Origin: Gerris lacustris | Lineage: Eukaryota > Arthropoda > Insecta > Hemiptera > Gerridae | Direction: 5' to 3' | Assembly: GCA_951217055.1 (NCBI GenBank) | Contig: OX578276.1 | Span: forward strand, 18,955,430 to 19,019,429 | Length of the DNA: 64,000 nucleotides | Notes under the pieces: generated by a model | Database searches by the model: none | Told to the model about the DNA's origin: nothing | What the model saw: only the letters and a program-made list of their open reading frames with translations | Translations under genes and position numbers: made by a program | Shown here: one piece after another, positions 34,839-43,821 of the stretch | Numbering within the stretch: position 1 is the first letter of the stretch | How the letters are laid out: the number at the start of each line of letters is the position of its first letter

Positions 34839-37800
34839 AGATATAACACTGGAGTCTCCCTCAGTCCCCGGCCCATTCATGCAAAGAAATGAAGAAGTCC
34901 TCATTGGTACAACGGTACAAGTAAGTCATCATTGGCGATTAGTTAAATGTAATTTGTAATAGAATAAAGTACATAATTATTGAAGGATAATAAGAAATCG
35001 ATATTTACGACAATGTCGTCTTTATTTGTTCTATCCAGCACATGATGTCCAACTCGGATATCGGAAACGCCCTATTAAAAAAAGAGCAAAGCTAGAGCAT
35101 TTCAAGTCGATTTTTGTTTTAAAAGAGTGACCCTAAGTCCTACTAATTGTAATTTTTCTCTATGTGTCTATTGTTTTTACTTTCTCATTTATTTTTTCAG
35201 TTGGCAGCATGGAGTTTCCCGATCCCTGAGACCCTGTACGAAGTAGATTTTAAAGAACCCGTGGAAACAAGAGAAACAAGTAAGAGATCTTTGATAATAA
35301 TTAGTAAAATGAAATAAATATAGAAAGGACACTTGCTCCTCTTTACCTACATTGAGGTTAAGATTTACAAATATTAATTCATGCAAAGCTGGCTCGAATG
35401 CTAGTATTTATTGCAAGAATAAATTTTAATATGATATGAATAACCTAGACCAATTGTTTGAGAATTTTTTTTACATTTTTTAGGTATTATTATGGACTTT
35501 GAAGCGGAAGTGAGAAAAATTGAAGCCTTAATGACAACTCCTCCAAGAGGTAACAGAACCTTAATTAATTAAATTGAATATTAATTATAAGTAGTTTAGG
35601 ACATGGTGAAGATTACTTGCGTTTTACTTGTGTAATATCGTAAAAATTAGACTAGTGAGTCAAGTAAGGCTATCTAATCGACACAAAATAGTGTTATATC
35701 ATAAAAAAAACAGGTACGTTATAAACTGTCAGGAAATCTGCACATTATGTTACCGATGCGAATATGATCACTTACATCACTTATTTTTTTCCTGTCCTCA
35801 ATATGATGAGTTTCGTATTAAGTACATAGATGTATACTTTCCACACAAAAACTACAGCCTAGAACACTTGTTAATAATTAACGACATGGAAAAATTAAAC
35901 AACATTTTTTATTTTCTAGTCGGTGTGCTTAACTTAAAATTTTCTAATGAACAACCTTGATGTTATTATAAATGTAAATATTTCTAATCTAGTATCGAAG
36001 ATTGAACACGCATAAACAAAATGCAATAAACGTAGACGGTATGCTTTTTAATTTCAATTTATCAATGTAGAATGTTTATTTATGATTTAAATACAATTGT
36101 TTATTTACAATATATTTAAGTCTCTAAATCTTAGTTGGGAACATTACCTTATTATCTAATTATAATAGAATTTCAATGTTACTAATATAATTTTCCTAAT
36201 TGGTTAACTTTATTCTTTGTACTAATTGTTCACAAAAATGTATTATTGTGTATTGGTAAATGATAAATGTGTTTTGTTTACTACAAATATCTATTTACAT
36301 AGATTTTTTTTGTTTTTGTTTTTAATTTTTATTTGTAGTTCTATTATTTGTAACGTATTTACAATCAATAAATAAAAAGGAAATATGTTGAGTTAAGAAG
36401 TGGATTAATTTAAAATTATAAGGATTTGATGTTACTTTTGTCAGAAGGAAATATTATTATTTGAAGAAATTTCATTATATATATTGTACAAATATTGTAA
36501 GGCCGGGCTCCATGCTAAGAGTCATGTACTTTAAAAGCATTAAACAATTCTAATTCTATAAGTATAATTAATATTAATTCGCAAAAAGTTTAGCCCATTA
36601 GTGTCCGTAACCTACTATAAATGCATACTATAAATTAATATTTTTAAATATATATTTCTGAGAACCATTCTAACAAAAAAGATTGTTGCCACTAACTTGA
36701 CAACAAACACTATTATTACTCTTGACTCTAGGTGATTATGAACCTACTACTTTTTTTATTCAGAAGTTTTATCAAAAAATATCCAGAACAAAGTTAATAA
36801 TCGATTAAATAAATTTAAACCATATTAAAAAAAATATATCGGTTTTCACCGATAAATTGTTTTAAATGATTTATAATGCAAATTACGCACATATCATTGT
36901 TATTAGAACAGTTATTGTCACGGCATTAAATAGAATATTCAACTCAAGTTGGCCATAGTGTAAAATAATTATGACACTGAATAAACTGTTAATTATAAGA
37001 GAAAAGTTATCAGAACTTCAGATTATGTGTAGTGATAATGTCCATTTGATATGATAAGAAGTGTTAAGAAATTATCCCTTAATTGGAAGGATTCATAGCA
37101 ACAAAGGTTAGTTTATCTTACTAACAGCCGCGTATTTAGATGATACTTATCGATTTCGTTTAATCGATTGATAACTTAATTTACATACCTTATTTGCTCC
37201 CACTTAGTTTTTAGGGTTTTGTAGATTCTTCTCAAAACCCTTATGCCGAGGGTGATGTGTCCGTCTGTCCGTCGCTCTTTGGTTCATAGGGCCCGAACCG
37301 TTTAAGCTAAAGAGCTGAAATTTGAAATACTGGTGCAAACTTTTGACCCAACCACAGGAAAAATATACAGAAGTTCAAAATTAAATATGCGCATGCGCAA
37401 CTCGCAAAAATGTTGTAAACTCAAAAATTTATATTTTTTTTTAATTTTCGAGTGGGGTATCGAATGAAAGCTGCTGAAGAGTAGGACGCATATATATATA
37501 TAAGCTTTTGTAAATTTTGCATTCCTTATTGGGTAAAAAAATCAAAATATACCAAAAAAAAATTCCCCCCCCCCCCCAACCACTATACTTCGGCTGGTCC
37601 TAAAATTTCGAAATAATTCATGATAATGCCTTATTGTGGGGCGATGAAAATTCCGGGAGTTCATCCCAAATTTTAAAAAATTTCCAATTTTGGGCGCGAA
37701 AATTTGAAGTGCGTAAAAAATTTTATTTTTTTAAAATGTTGAGTTGGGTATCAAATGAAAGCTGCTGAAGAGTAGGACACAAAGATATATATACATTTTC

Positions 37801-40049
37801 AAATTTTGCATTCCTTATTGGGTAAAAAAATCAAAATATACCCAAAAAAATTTCCCCCCCCCCCCAACTACTATACTTCGGCTGGTCCTAAAATTTCGAA
37901 ATAATTCATGCTAATGCCTTATTGTGGGGCGATGAAAATTCCGGAAGTTCATCCCAAATTTTAAAAAATTGACAATTTTGGGCGCGAAAATTTGAAGTGC
38001 GCCAAAATTTTTATTTTCTTAAAATTTTGAGTTGGGTATCATATGAAAGCTGGTGAAGAGTAGGATTCAAATATATATTTGCTTTTTTTAATTTTTCATT
38101 CTTTATTAATTTAATAAGTCAAAATATACCCCCAAAAATTTCCCCCCTCCCCAACCACTATATACCGGGTGGTCCTAAAATTTTGAAATAATTCATGGTT
38201 ATACCTTTTGGTGAAGCGATGGAAATGGTTTGAAAAAATGAATTTTTTTAGTCGTTATTACCGATGAAAAACATTGTGACCCCCCGGGGGATCGAACCCG
38301 GACCCTTGAGATCGAAGAATAAAATCATAATTACATAACGGGCATGCTTTGCTTAATCTTCTACAAAACCCTAAAAAGTACTTGGATGCAAGTACTTCCC
38401 TGTGATTTTTTATTTCATTTTATAATCAGCCAAACATGCAGCTGATGTGAAATATAATGAAATCGGTAACGCATTTAATGATCATAAATTGTTTGCAGCA
38501 ATTGCTTAAGTTTTTTTGTTTTTTTTTTTTTTTTGTTAAATTCACTTAAAACGTGCAAAACAATACGTCTCTGGTTTGTAGCTTCATCTGCATTTAGTTA
38601 ATTTTTGCTATTACTGTTTTTAGGTAGAATGCCGAGATCTCCATCAATAATTAAGAAGACCCCTTTCATGGAAAGGATAGCCCAACTCAAATCAAGTAAG
38701 GATGCACTGTAAATGCTCATAATTATAAGTTACACAATAATTTTGTACCTAGGTACTAGCTTCTTCTATTTATTGTCATTGCAATAAGAAATTCCCAAAC
38801 TTATATGTAAAACCATAGTTACCTTTAATTACAACAAACCCTCTACAATAGTTGCAAGAGAAATTCATGTTTATAATTAAATATATTTTATCTACGATTG
38901 ATACGAAATATAAACATTATATCTTTGTTTAGATGCGTAGAAAGTGATTATTTACGTACTTGTATTCATTGCGCATGCGCGTCTCATAGTTTTGAAGAAT
39001 TCCTCTTCTTTACCGCACTAGTGCGGTAAAGAAGAGGAATTCTTCAGCTTTACGCACGATTAGTGAGTTTGTTTACATTTAACAAAACTAATTTGGTGTT
39101 CTTTTATTAAAGTAACTGTTTATATCGAGTTTTTAGTGAAAAACAATGAGTGAATCAAGTGACTTTGACGAAAATGTGGACAAAATAATCCTCCAGAAAT
39201 AATTAATTCGGCAAAAAATACAACTAATGAATTAAAGCCAAGAGAGAGATATACAAACTTAAATACAGCAAGTTCATTTGTTTCTGTATTTATTATTTAT
39301 CTAACAATCGTAGATAAAGTACGGTACGCAACTCGTGCGAAAACGGCATTTTGCATTGCTCGTGTGGTTTTACCACCCTCGCTATCGCTCGGGTGCAAAC
39401 TCCACACTCGCATGCAAAATGCTACTTTCCGCACTCGACGCGTAATGTACTATTGTTACAGGAATTCAGCGAATTATGGCGAATGTTGAGTCAACATCAG
39501 ATAAACATATTGACGATGATGGTATGTAAATATTTTCAAAACATTTGACAAAATTTAACGTGTGCGGGTCACATTACGAAAACGCACTTTCACACCTAAC
39601 TTTAATCTATTTTCCAATACGCAGGCTGATTCTATCTAACCACTTAGCTTTAAGAAGGACATAACTGGATTGCAGTTTTACTTTGATAATGAACAAACCT
39701 TTTCCTCTATCAATTATTAATTAATCAATTTAGTTTATTTACCAAAATAATGAGATTATTATAAATTAATTAATTTTTGTTTCTTCTTTTATAGATTGTC
39801 ATCCTCTTCCACGGACGCCAAGATACAGAAAAGGACAAAACAAAAAAAAAATGGATGACTCCAGAAAAACGGGCATTTGAAAAATATTATAATAAATACA
39901 TAGAAGAGGATAGATTTCCTACGTCATTAGAAATAATGAACATAACTAAAAGAACTCCAGCACTTATGCATAGGAGCTGGGAGAAAATAAAAGCAGCTAT
40001 CAGTAATAGAATATTACAGAAAAGAAGATTAAAATCTGCTAATAATTAG
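26841..40049 (+). CDS. zinc-finger / tyrosine-recombinase-like (Crypton-type) multi-exon gene
   Basis: Exons: 26841-26901 (ATG, least certain), 31815-31925, 32127-32243, 32406-32486, 32609-32698, 32790-34154, 34408-34665, 34841-34920, 35201-35279, 35484-35549, 38624-38695, 39462-39521, and 39823 (or 39795)-40049. Every junction is GT-AG and every phase matches: phase 1 throughout except phase 0 after 34920. The product is about 890 residues: an acidic/basic N-terminus (RLGRGRRTRRKP), two Cys/His motifs, a recombinase-like domain, a linker, and a Myb/trihelix-like tail (KKKWMTPEKRAFEKYYNKYI). The family resembles invertebrate and fish proteins I associate with Crypton-derived recombinases. DNA binding in the nucleus is likely; recombinase activity is unproven. 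Transposons fill the introns but spare all exons. Confidence 0.82.
27148..30160 (-). mobile_element. LINE C, 5'-truncated, in intron 2 of the recombinase-like gene
   Basis: The 3' end carries a polyadenylation-like AAATAAAG and an (ATT)n tail on the minus strand (plus-strand AAT repeats at 27150-27187). The 5' truncation is near 30160, inside the endonuclease, where the element abuts a 65-bp satellite. It is antisense to the host gene. Confidence 0.85.
27613..30123 (-). CDS. LINE C ORF2 fragment: endonuclease end + complete reverse transcriptase
   Basis: 836 residues with no stop. The frame extends upstream to FSDHLPLKIKL, the final SDH box of the endonuclease, so the listed start is only a truncation point. 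RT motifs are all present: NYRGISFLDTLGKL, QAGFRKSYSTCDNIF, VDFKAAFDTINREALYYKL, GLRQGCPLSPILFNLYINDL, the catalytic LLMYADDLVLLA, and YRYLGITI. The C-terminus has a Cys/His motif (CALCNLNQKEDSFHFIAVC). The intact RT suggests recent insertion, although without most of the endonuclease it cannot mobilise itself by the usual route. Confidence 0.92.
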   Translation of the reverse strand: MPLKIKLGEKLLTDKKNIMPLLPKLVWTEHDNQEYKNNVSSLISKIKPWPCSVDEIVECITTIIKDSASGGKKYLSKDKKVYKEPWYDQTCEEARKKSFNALALLKKRSNQYTRDLYLSANKNYKLIYKGKRKLYYENACAEFDAAVDSKSFWRLAKKYNGFKNSVAGAIGSENWVEHFNQLLNQTKPTPYILSNNLEPKYVEQLDKMFSLEELKIILNKLKNNKAPGIDRIPVEFYKNAPDILLEKIVCLLNNCYNLEQLPNKINKSIIFPIYKKGDPNEASNYRGISFLDTLGKLYTGMLNRRLIEWTDSNKVIVENQAGFRKSYSTCDNIFNLMSIIKLHTSVKRKKVYAFFVDFKAAFDTINREALYYKLAVLGVSTKFIMALKLIYSNTEACVWNQGGVTPFFEIKAGLRQGCPLSPILFNLYINDLNETLSEGICINGKNIKLLMYADDLVLLAPDPISLRKMILELEEFCNRWSLVVNLEKSKILIFRNGAKNSKKEKWWFKGEPIEVVSQYRYLGITITSNLSMKMHLEEKLKSGKWAINSLWSNLFCQNNVSFRVKYKVFTSAVESIVLYGQQVWGYIQSESVEKIVRYFLKKIFMLPMSTPNYVLYLETGIQPLYYKTLRTNLNYVLQALDLPEDRLPNFFVKEVLKKKVFWCRNWIELANTHGQTLNTDNICTLGMDMIGLIEHMEAENGSENIRKSNNAIFHIHYKTLCFGKDNNILERVEDRRLLSWIMRARGETLNLNFRHGREENNWRCALCNLNQKEDSFHFIAVCPILSEYSMYFLGKSTLDSDEFKNWMNSENWEKLANYIKRAWLYRKKLIDEFNFN
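30161..31090 (+). repeat. 65-bp satellite (GGCTCGCTACGCTCGCCT core), interrupted
   Basis: The core appears at 30164, 30230, 30291 and 30358, and again at 31002 and 31069, with spacing of 61-67 bp. The rest of the unit is AT-rich (CAGAATTTGTAGTAAATATT). A fold-back element splits the array. Single related cores occur at 31470 and 63168. Confidence 0.85.
30384..30964. mobile_element. fold-back element with about 266-bp inverted arms
   Basis: The left arm 30384-30649 and right arm 30698-30964 are reverse complements with only scattered mismatches. The 48-bp centre holds a smaller stem (GTTTGGGG / CCCCAAAC). Termini are TAGTC(C/T)ACAGGCC with TA at both edges. No frame is present. The RNA or single strand would form a hairpin about 266 bp long. 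It inserted into the 65-bp satellite. Confidence 0.9.
31091..31814. other. intron 2 end, includes a minus-strand hairpin-headed repeat
   Basis: 31280-31490 (minus) has GAAC...GTTC, TTTGTTTGTTTGTCC and ATTGATCAATTTCAACGAAA, the same layout as the other hairpin-headed repeats. No exon is seen before the acceptor at 31811-31814. Confidence 0.4.
32790..34154 (+). CDS. recombinase-like gene: main exon (zinc fingers and N-terminal catalytic half)
   Basis: 454 codons. It opens with FWCNYCQKKVATFSRCMLTH, a CxxC...H motif, and about 60 residues later CPHCKKFVLPKNLSRHVSVC, a CCHC finger. A helical core-binding-like region follows (LIFGAYMLNKYP, RRRMKQAARILVEVKKL). The catalytic domain begins at TVGECVLIELLLFNRKRVGE, where the Arg in NRKRVGE matches the first catalytic Arg of tyrosine recombinases. 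A basic loop (VLIRGKRSKGVPIFF) sits where the beta-strand Lys is usually found. The exon ends in phase 1 after PQRIT. Reading on into the intron adds a false tail. Base composition is clearly richer in GC than the surrounding introns. Confidence 0.88.
34408..34665 (+). CDS. recombinase-like gene: exon with C-terminal catalytic motifs
   Basis: 86 residues. TSLRKLLATMTMSMAF carries the second catalytic Arg (codon 34419-34421), but the His of the HxxR box is Thr. LADFMGHTEQTHFNFYC carries the GH motif (His at 34497-34499) and a Tyr nine residues later (34524-34526), the spacing of the nucleophile in tyrosine recombinases. The Leu-Ala-Asp-Phe-Met-Gly-His string is typical of the family. The exon ends in phase 1 (YSK then G). 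A (TA)n run follows in the intron at 34780-34822. Confidence 0.88.
35628..35960 (+). pseudogene. LINE fragment, C-terminal Cys/His region
   Basis: 110 residues with CTLCYRCEYDHLHHLFFSC, the Cys/His motif that ends many LINE ORF2 proteins (compare LINE C). Everything upstream is absent, so it is a severely 5'-truncated insertion in intron 10 of the recombinase-like gene, in sense orientation. Confidence 0.65.
35970..37205. other. intron 10 sequence, no gene seen
   Basis: AT-rich intronic sequence with no supported frame, hairpin or repeat boundary. Confidence 0.35.
37211..38407 (+). mobile_element. 1.2-kb inverted-end element, copy A
   Basis: Starts TTAGGGTTTTGTAGATTCTT with an inner stem (AGGGTTTTG / CAAAACCCT), then GTCCGTCTGTCCGTC. 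The far end carries TCTACAAAACCCTAAAAAG. The interior is three tandem units of about 290 bp beginning near 37450, 37740 and 38029 (GGTATC, then ATGAAAGCTG). Next to the right end, minus strand, lies a T-arm-like hairpin (CCGGGTTCGATCCCCCGG) at 38281-38305. Copy B is at 56357-57541 in the opposite orientation. No protein is encoded. Confidence 0.8.
38889..39316. mobile_element. small inverted-end element containing a perfect palindrome
   Basis: Ends TATCTACGATTG (38889) and CAATCGTAGATA (to 39314). A 54-bp perfect palindrome occupies 38993-39046. The same left-end string TATCTACGATTGATACGAAA also occurs at 27131-27150, next to the LINE C tail, so it is dispersed. Confidence 0.55.
38993..39046. 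repeat. 54-bp perfect palindrome without loop
   Basis: Reads identically on both strands and is centred between 39019 and 39020 (CCGCACTAGTGCGG). Outer arms contain GAATTCCTCTTCTTTA. Pairing stops at 38992/39047. Confidence 0.95.
39318..39450. repeat. 133-bp imperfect hairpin before exon 12
   Basis: Left arm GTACGGTACGCAACTCGTGC... pairs imperfectly with the right arm ending ...CACTCGACGCGTAATGTAC. The shared core is GGCATTTTGCAT / ATGCAAAATGCT. It lies directly before the acceptor at 39458-39461. Confidence 0.75.
39795..40049 (+). CDS. recombinase-like gene: last exon (Myb/trihelix-like tail)
   Basis: Two acceptors fit the incoming phase. The strong one (ATAG at 39791-39794) reads DCHPLPRTPRYRKGQN and meets a stop within 30 codons after the A10 run (39842-39851). 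A weaker one (CCAAG at 39818-39822) gives TEKDKTKKKWMTPEKRAFEK and stays open to the TAG at 40047-40049. The open reading has the Trp, Phe and Arg-Ser-Trp-Glu-Lys-Ile-Lys pattern of a Myb/SANT-like fold. Alternatively the A-run has gained one base or is an assembly error. AATAAA follows at 40282. Confidence 0.65.
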   Translation: MVILFHGRQDTEKDKTKKKWMTPEKRAFEKYYNKYIEEDRFPTSLEIMNITKRTPALMHRSWEKIKAAISNRILQKRRLKSANN

Positions 40050-40281
40050 CATCGCTTTTCCCAATTATAATTATTTTTTACACCTTTGTATATATTATTA
40101 TTATCGCTTTAAATTATTATTTATTCTAGATATCATTATATTCAAATACAATGTGAGATTATATTATATATTCAAATTTATACTAAGTTTCGTTATAATT
40201 TAGATTTTGATTAATTTAATTTAGATTTTTTATACCATTTGTAGTGTACATTTGTATATGAATATTTAATTGAACTATGAC

Positions 40282-40287
40282 AATAAA
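40282..40287 (+). terminator. polyadenylation signal AATAAA
   Basis: AATAAA about 235 bp after the recombinase-like gene's stop codon, followed by T-rich sequence. It is the best candidate 3' end of the transcript. Confidence 0.55.
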
Positions 40288-40429
40288 CTATTGTTTAACA
40301 AGTATTGACAAGTATATGCTTCTTTTTTAATTGAACTTAATTTTATTCTTATAAAAAAAAAAAACTGTAGAGTAAGTGGATATCGAAAAACAAATGTTAG
40401 CTCAAATTTGGGGCTCAGAGGCAAAGTGT

Positions 40430-41180
40430 GCATGAAGTCCAGTCACCAGCGGTAAAGAAACGGAAAACCTCGAAATTTTGGATATCAACACCGATTTTCG
40501 TAAACATTTAGATTTTGAGCTCTACTTACCCTCTACTTTCAAATCTACCCTGTACCGGACTGGGCTTTTAATTTTTTTGGGGATGAAAACGACCTCTTAT
40601 TGTAAAATTTAAAAAATCGTAGATTCTAGTATGTAATTGGTTTAGATGAATTATTTGTAGATATCTTGACATTCTCGAACAAGTTTATGATTAATCAAAA
40701 TTATTTAACCCCTGTAAATCATCCCCTGAGGGCAATAATTTTCAAATATAGTTTTAAAGATCCATTTTATAACTTGAAATGATTTAAAAGTTCGTCATAA
40801 TATTAAGTTTGAATTCACGCTTCAACCCTTAATGCCATCGCGCACTAGAAGCAACCACCCACATTGCCCCCAGGCCATCCCACTTTATAATTGGAGTGTA
40901 TATTTTTGATATCATATTTGTAATTTACAGTGAAAAATAATACAATTTTACTTGTAAATGCAATTCTGTCGTCAATATTTTGCCAATATTGGGCAAAATA
41001 GCCCTCTATAGGGGCGTTATTTTTATATTGTTAATTTCGTACTCCGAAATTTTTTAAAAAAGTAGAGTAAAACATGTGTTTTTTATTTAATAAAAAATGC
41101 ATAATTTCAATCTTTAATAACTCAGAAACATAAAATTTGTTTTATAAAAAAAAAATATATATACATTTTATATTAGATTG
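40430..41180. repeat. dispersed repeat, copy 2
   Basis: Inverted relative of 13600-14140 (shared AGTCCAGTCACCAGC and AAATCTACCCTG blocks). Non-coding. Confidence 0.6.
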
Positions 41181-41625
41181 GCCGCTAGGGAGGTATTAAA
41201 AAGATTTTTCTTTTTTTTCAAAAAATCTTATTAATAAAATAATATAATTAATAGTTTTTAATTTACTTAAAACCACGCAAATAAATAATTCAGTACTTAG
41301 GTTATGAACTTGTGAATCCATATGGTGATGTATGTGATATTGGCCGCTAGGGAGGTATTAAAAATATTTTTTTATTCTATTGTTTTTTTAAAGTTCTTTT
41401 TATAAAATAATATAATTTTTGGTTTTTAATTTATTTAAAACCTTACATGAAAGTAGTTATGTATTTAGGTTATGCACATATGCTTTATGATGGCCTAGTT
41501 AATGACATGTTCGCTAAAGAGGTGTTTTTGGCATAAATTGGCCCTCTTTGTCTCCGTAGCGGACAGGCCGCTAGGGAGGTATTTGTGACTGAAAATAAAA
41601 TGTCGCTAGGGAGGCAAAAAGAACC
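41181..41625 (+). repeat. 160-bp tandem duplication with GGCCGCTAGGGAGGTATT
   Basis: Units start at about 41182 and 41341 (GGCCGCTAGGGAGGTATTAA). Shorter echoes lie at 41570 and 41608 (GCTAGGGAGG). No coding content is seen. Confidence 0.7.
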
Positions 41626-41643
41626 CCCTATATATATACCCCC

Positions 41644-41646
<3 letters not shown>

Positions 41647-41711
<65 letters not shown>
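41647..41711. repeat. (TA)n microsatellite
   Basis: About 65 bp of alternating TA directly before the Tigger pseudogene. Confidence 0.95.
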
Positions 41712-41713
<2 letters not shown>

Positions 41714-41734
41714 CACAATTTTTGAGAGACACCA

Positions 41735-43080
41735 AGGGAGATTAAAATGGAAATTATTACGCGGCTAAAGAAAAGTGAAACGGGTCAGGCATTAGCTATC
41801 AAGTTCGGTGTTTTACGGGAATAAAAAAATAATTGTGATTCATTAACTAGGTATGCACTAGTGAGGAGGGCAGTTTATATCGTAAAACTATGAAAAAAAC
41901 GAAATCCGAATTGTTGGAAGATGCTGTATTCACTTGGTTTTTGCAAAAACGGGCCTCTGGACAGCTCATATTGTGTGAAAAAGAAGTGGAATTAAACATG
42001 AAGCTTGGTGGTGACTCTTCATTCATCGACAGTTCTGGGTGGCTGAAAAATTTCAAATTACGACATGGGATTCGGCAAATCGAGATTCATGGTGAAAAAC
42101 TAAGTGCTGACGCCCCAGCGGCAGTTTCTTTTTCCGAGAACTTCAAGCCACATCTTGAACAGAATGAATATGACATGGATTTTGTCTACAATGCAGATGA
42201 AACAGGCCTCTATTGGAAAGCTTTAGTATCTAAGTCGTTGATATCTCGAAGAGAATCCGCAGCTCCAGGCTACAAGATGAGCAAAGAGCGTGTCACAGTT
42301 ATGGTGTGTGCCAATGCAACTGGGACACACAGAGTTCCATTGCTTTTGATAGGGAAATCGAAGAACCCACGTTGTTGTAAAATCGTTAAAGTTCCATTAA
42401 TATACACGAGCCAACAAAACGCGTGGATGAACTGTGATTTGTTCATGAAATGGTTTGTACACAATTTCATTCCTGAAGTCAAAAAATTTCAGCAGCATTG
42501 CGGAAAAGAAGGTAAGGTGCTACTCCTATTGGACCATGCTCCATCACATCCATCACCTGAATCTTTGAATAAGGTCAGTAATATGTTCGAGGTTAAGTAT
42601 TTCCCTCCAAATGTAACTTCTTTAATTCAACCTATGGACCAGTGCGTCATCGAAACTTTGAAAAGACTACCGAAAACAGTCTGCTTTTAGGTGATAAAAA
42701 TGACGAAGAAACAATTTTGTCTACGTACAAAAAATCGATTTAAAAGAATGCTGTTACATGTTGGTTGAAGCACGGAATGGTGTAAAAAACTGCACCTTGC
42801 ATAAATCGTGGAATAGGCTACTGAAACCATCTAAAGATGAAATCCAAATCGACGAGCCTGACAATGAACCCGCTAAAATGTTGAAGGCGTTGAGCAACGA
42901 CGTTGAATGTGATGAAGAGAACATGAATGAGTGGCTACTTGTGGACAGTGACGATCCAGGGTATCAGATGCTGACAGACGACGAAATTGTTCATGAATTA
43001 TTGCATGAAAACGATAACACAGAGGATGGGGATGAAATTGAACGAGTAATTGTTAAGATGTGCTGGTTCGCAAAAATTGA
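41735..43080 (+). pseudogene. pogo/Tigger (jerky-like) transposase
   Basis: 41742-41822 reads LEIITRLKKSETGQALAIKF, the N-terminal CENP-B helix-turn-helix, ending in a stop. The long frame 41890-42690 has the CENP-B second DNA-binding domain (FIDSSGWLKNFKLRHGIRQI) and the DDE catalytic core: YNADETGLYWK (first Asp), LLLLDHAPSH (second Asp) and SLIQPMDQCVIETLK (third Asp). The frame then breaks; 42758-43060 is the acidic C-terminal tail (CTLHKSWNRLLKP, DDEIVHELLHENDN). The catalytic residues are all present, so decay is recent, but at least two frame breaks make it non-functional. Confidence 0.9.
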
Positions 43081-43084
43081 GGAT

Positions 43085-43250
43085 AGACCGACAGACCGAC
43101 GGACAGAGACGAGACCAATAATGATGCCTGATGTCTGAAACGGATTTCTGTCTTAGTATTTTTCAATTCTGAGACATAAAATTTGTTGGTTCTTCGAAAA
43201 GATCACATAGCTTCCGTTACCTTCGGTAAGCTCGGAAGCAAAATATATTA
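43085..43250 (-). repeat. hairpin-headed dispersed repeat (family c), copy 1
   Basis: Minus strand starts GCTTCCGAGCTTACCGAAGG, continues TAACGGAAGC (stem with a 3-nt bulge), then AAGACAGAAATCCGTTTCAG and GTCTGTCGGTC. It is close to 63240-63530 and 54305-54470. It has overwritten the end of the Tigger tail. Confidence 0.75.
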
Positions 43251-43581
43251 CAGTCGGCAAGGGGAACGATATAGATATACTCATCACAGATAAAAAAAAT
43301 TAACAACAACAAATAAAATAAATTAAAACAACCCCTAAAACTCCTCAAAACATACAATTTTCCATCTAATTTTCCGAAATTTTCCAGGGGAGGTCCCACC
43401 TTAGTAGAGGGGGAGGGGGTATTCTATGCCCCCCCCCCTTGATAGGCCCCCCAACTCTTTTAGAGTACAATAATGGTTGGACACATTCCCGAGAAGGTTT
43501 CCGAGTTTGTAAAACTGTATTTTGGGGGGGGGGGGTACAAATGTAAAAAGTAATTAAAATAAAAATTAATTATATTTTAAT

Positions 43582-43821
43582 AGTAATTAAAATATAATAA
43601 TCGTTGATCGAAGAACTTTGTTAAAATCTTAGAAATATTGCGTCAAATTTGTTAAATAAATTCGCAGTAATTATTCTAGTTGAGTTAAATGATGACTGGT
43701 CAACTGAGAAGGATATTTTGACTTCATGAACTTCATTGTGAAATACAAAGATTCATAGCAATATTTTGAACCAATAATTGAAATTAGGCTAGAAGCAGGT
43801 TTCTTTAAGTCTAAATATTTT
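43582..43821 (+). repeat. 240-bp duplicated block, copy 1
   Basis: Nearly identical to 44394-44634 (differences at CGTTGATCG/CGTTGAGCG and CTAGAAG/CTACAAG). Looser similarity extends upstream through G-runs at 43524 and 44239. The duplicated block ends inside the MADF exon. Confidence 0.9.

Noticed and set aside
34643..34959. Open frames on both strands over the (TA)n run
   Set aside because: They translate a microsatellite (IYIYIY) and intron; the real coding ends at 34665.
41485..41718. Frame with IYIYIY on the minus strand
   Set aside because: Shadow of the TA microsatellite and the GCTAGGGAGG tandem repeat.
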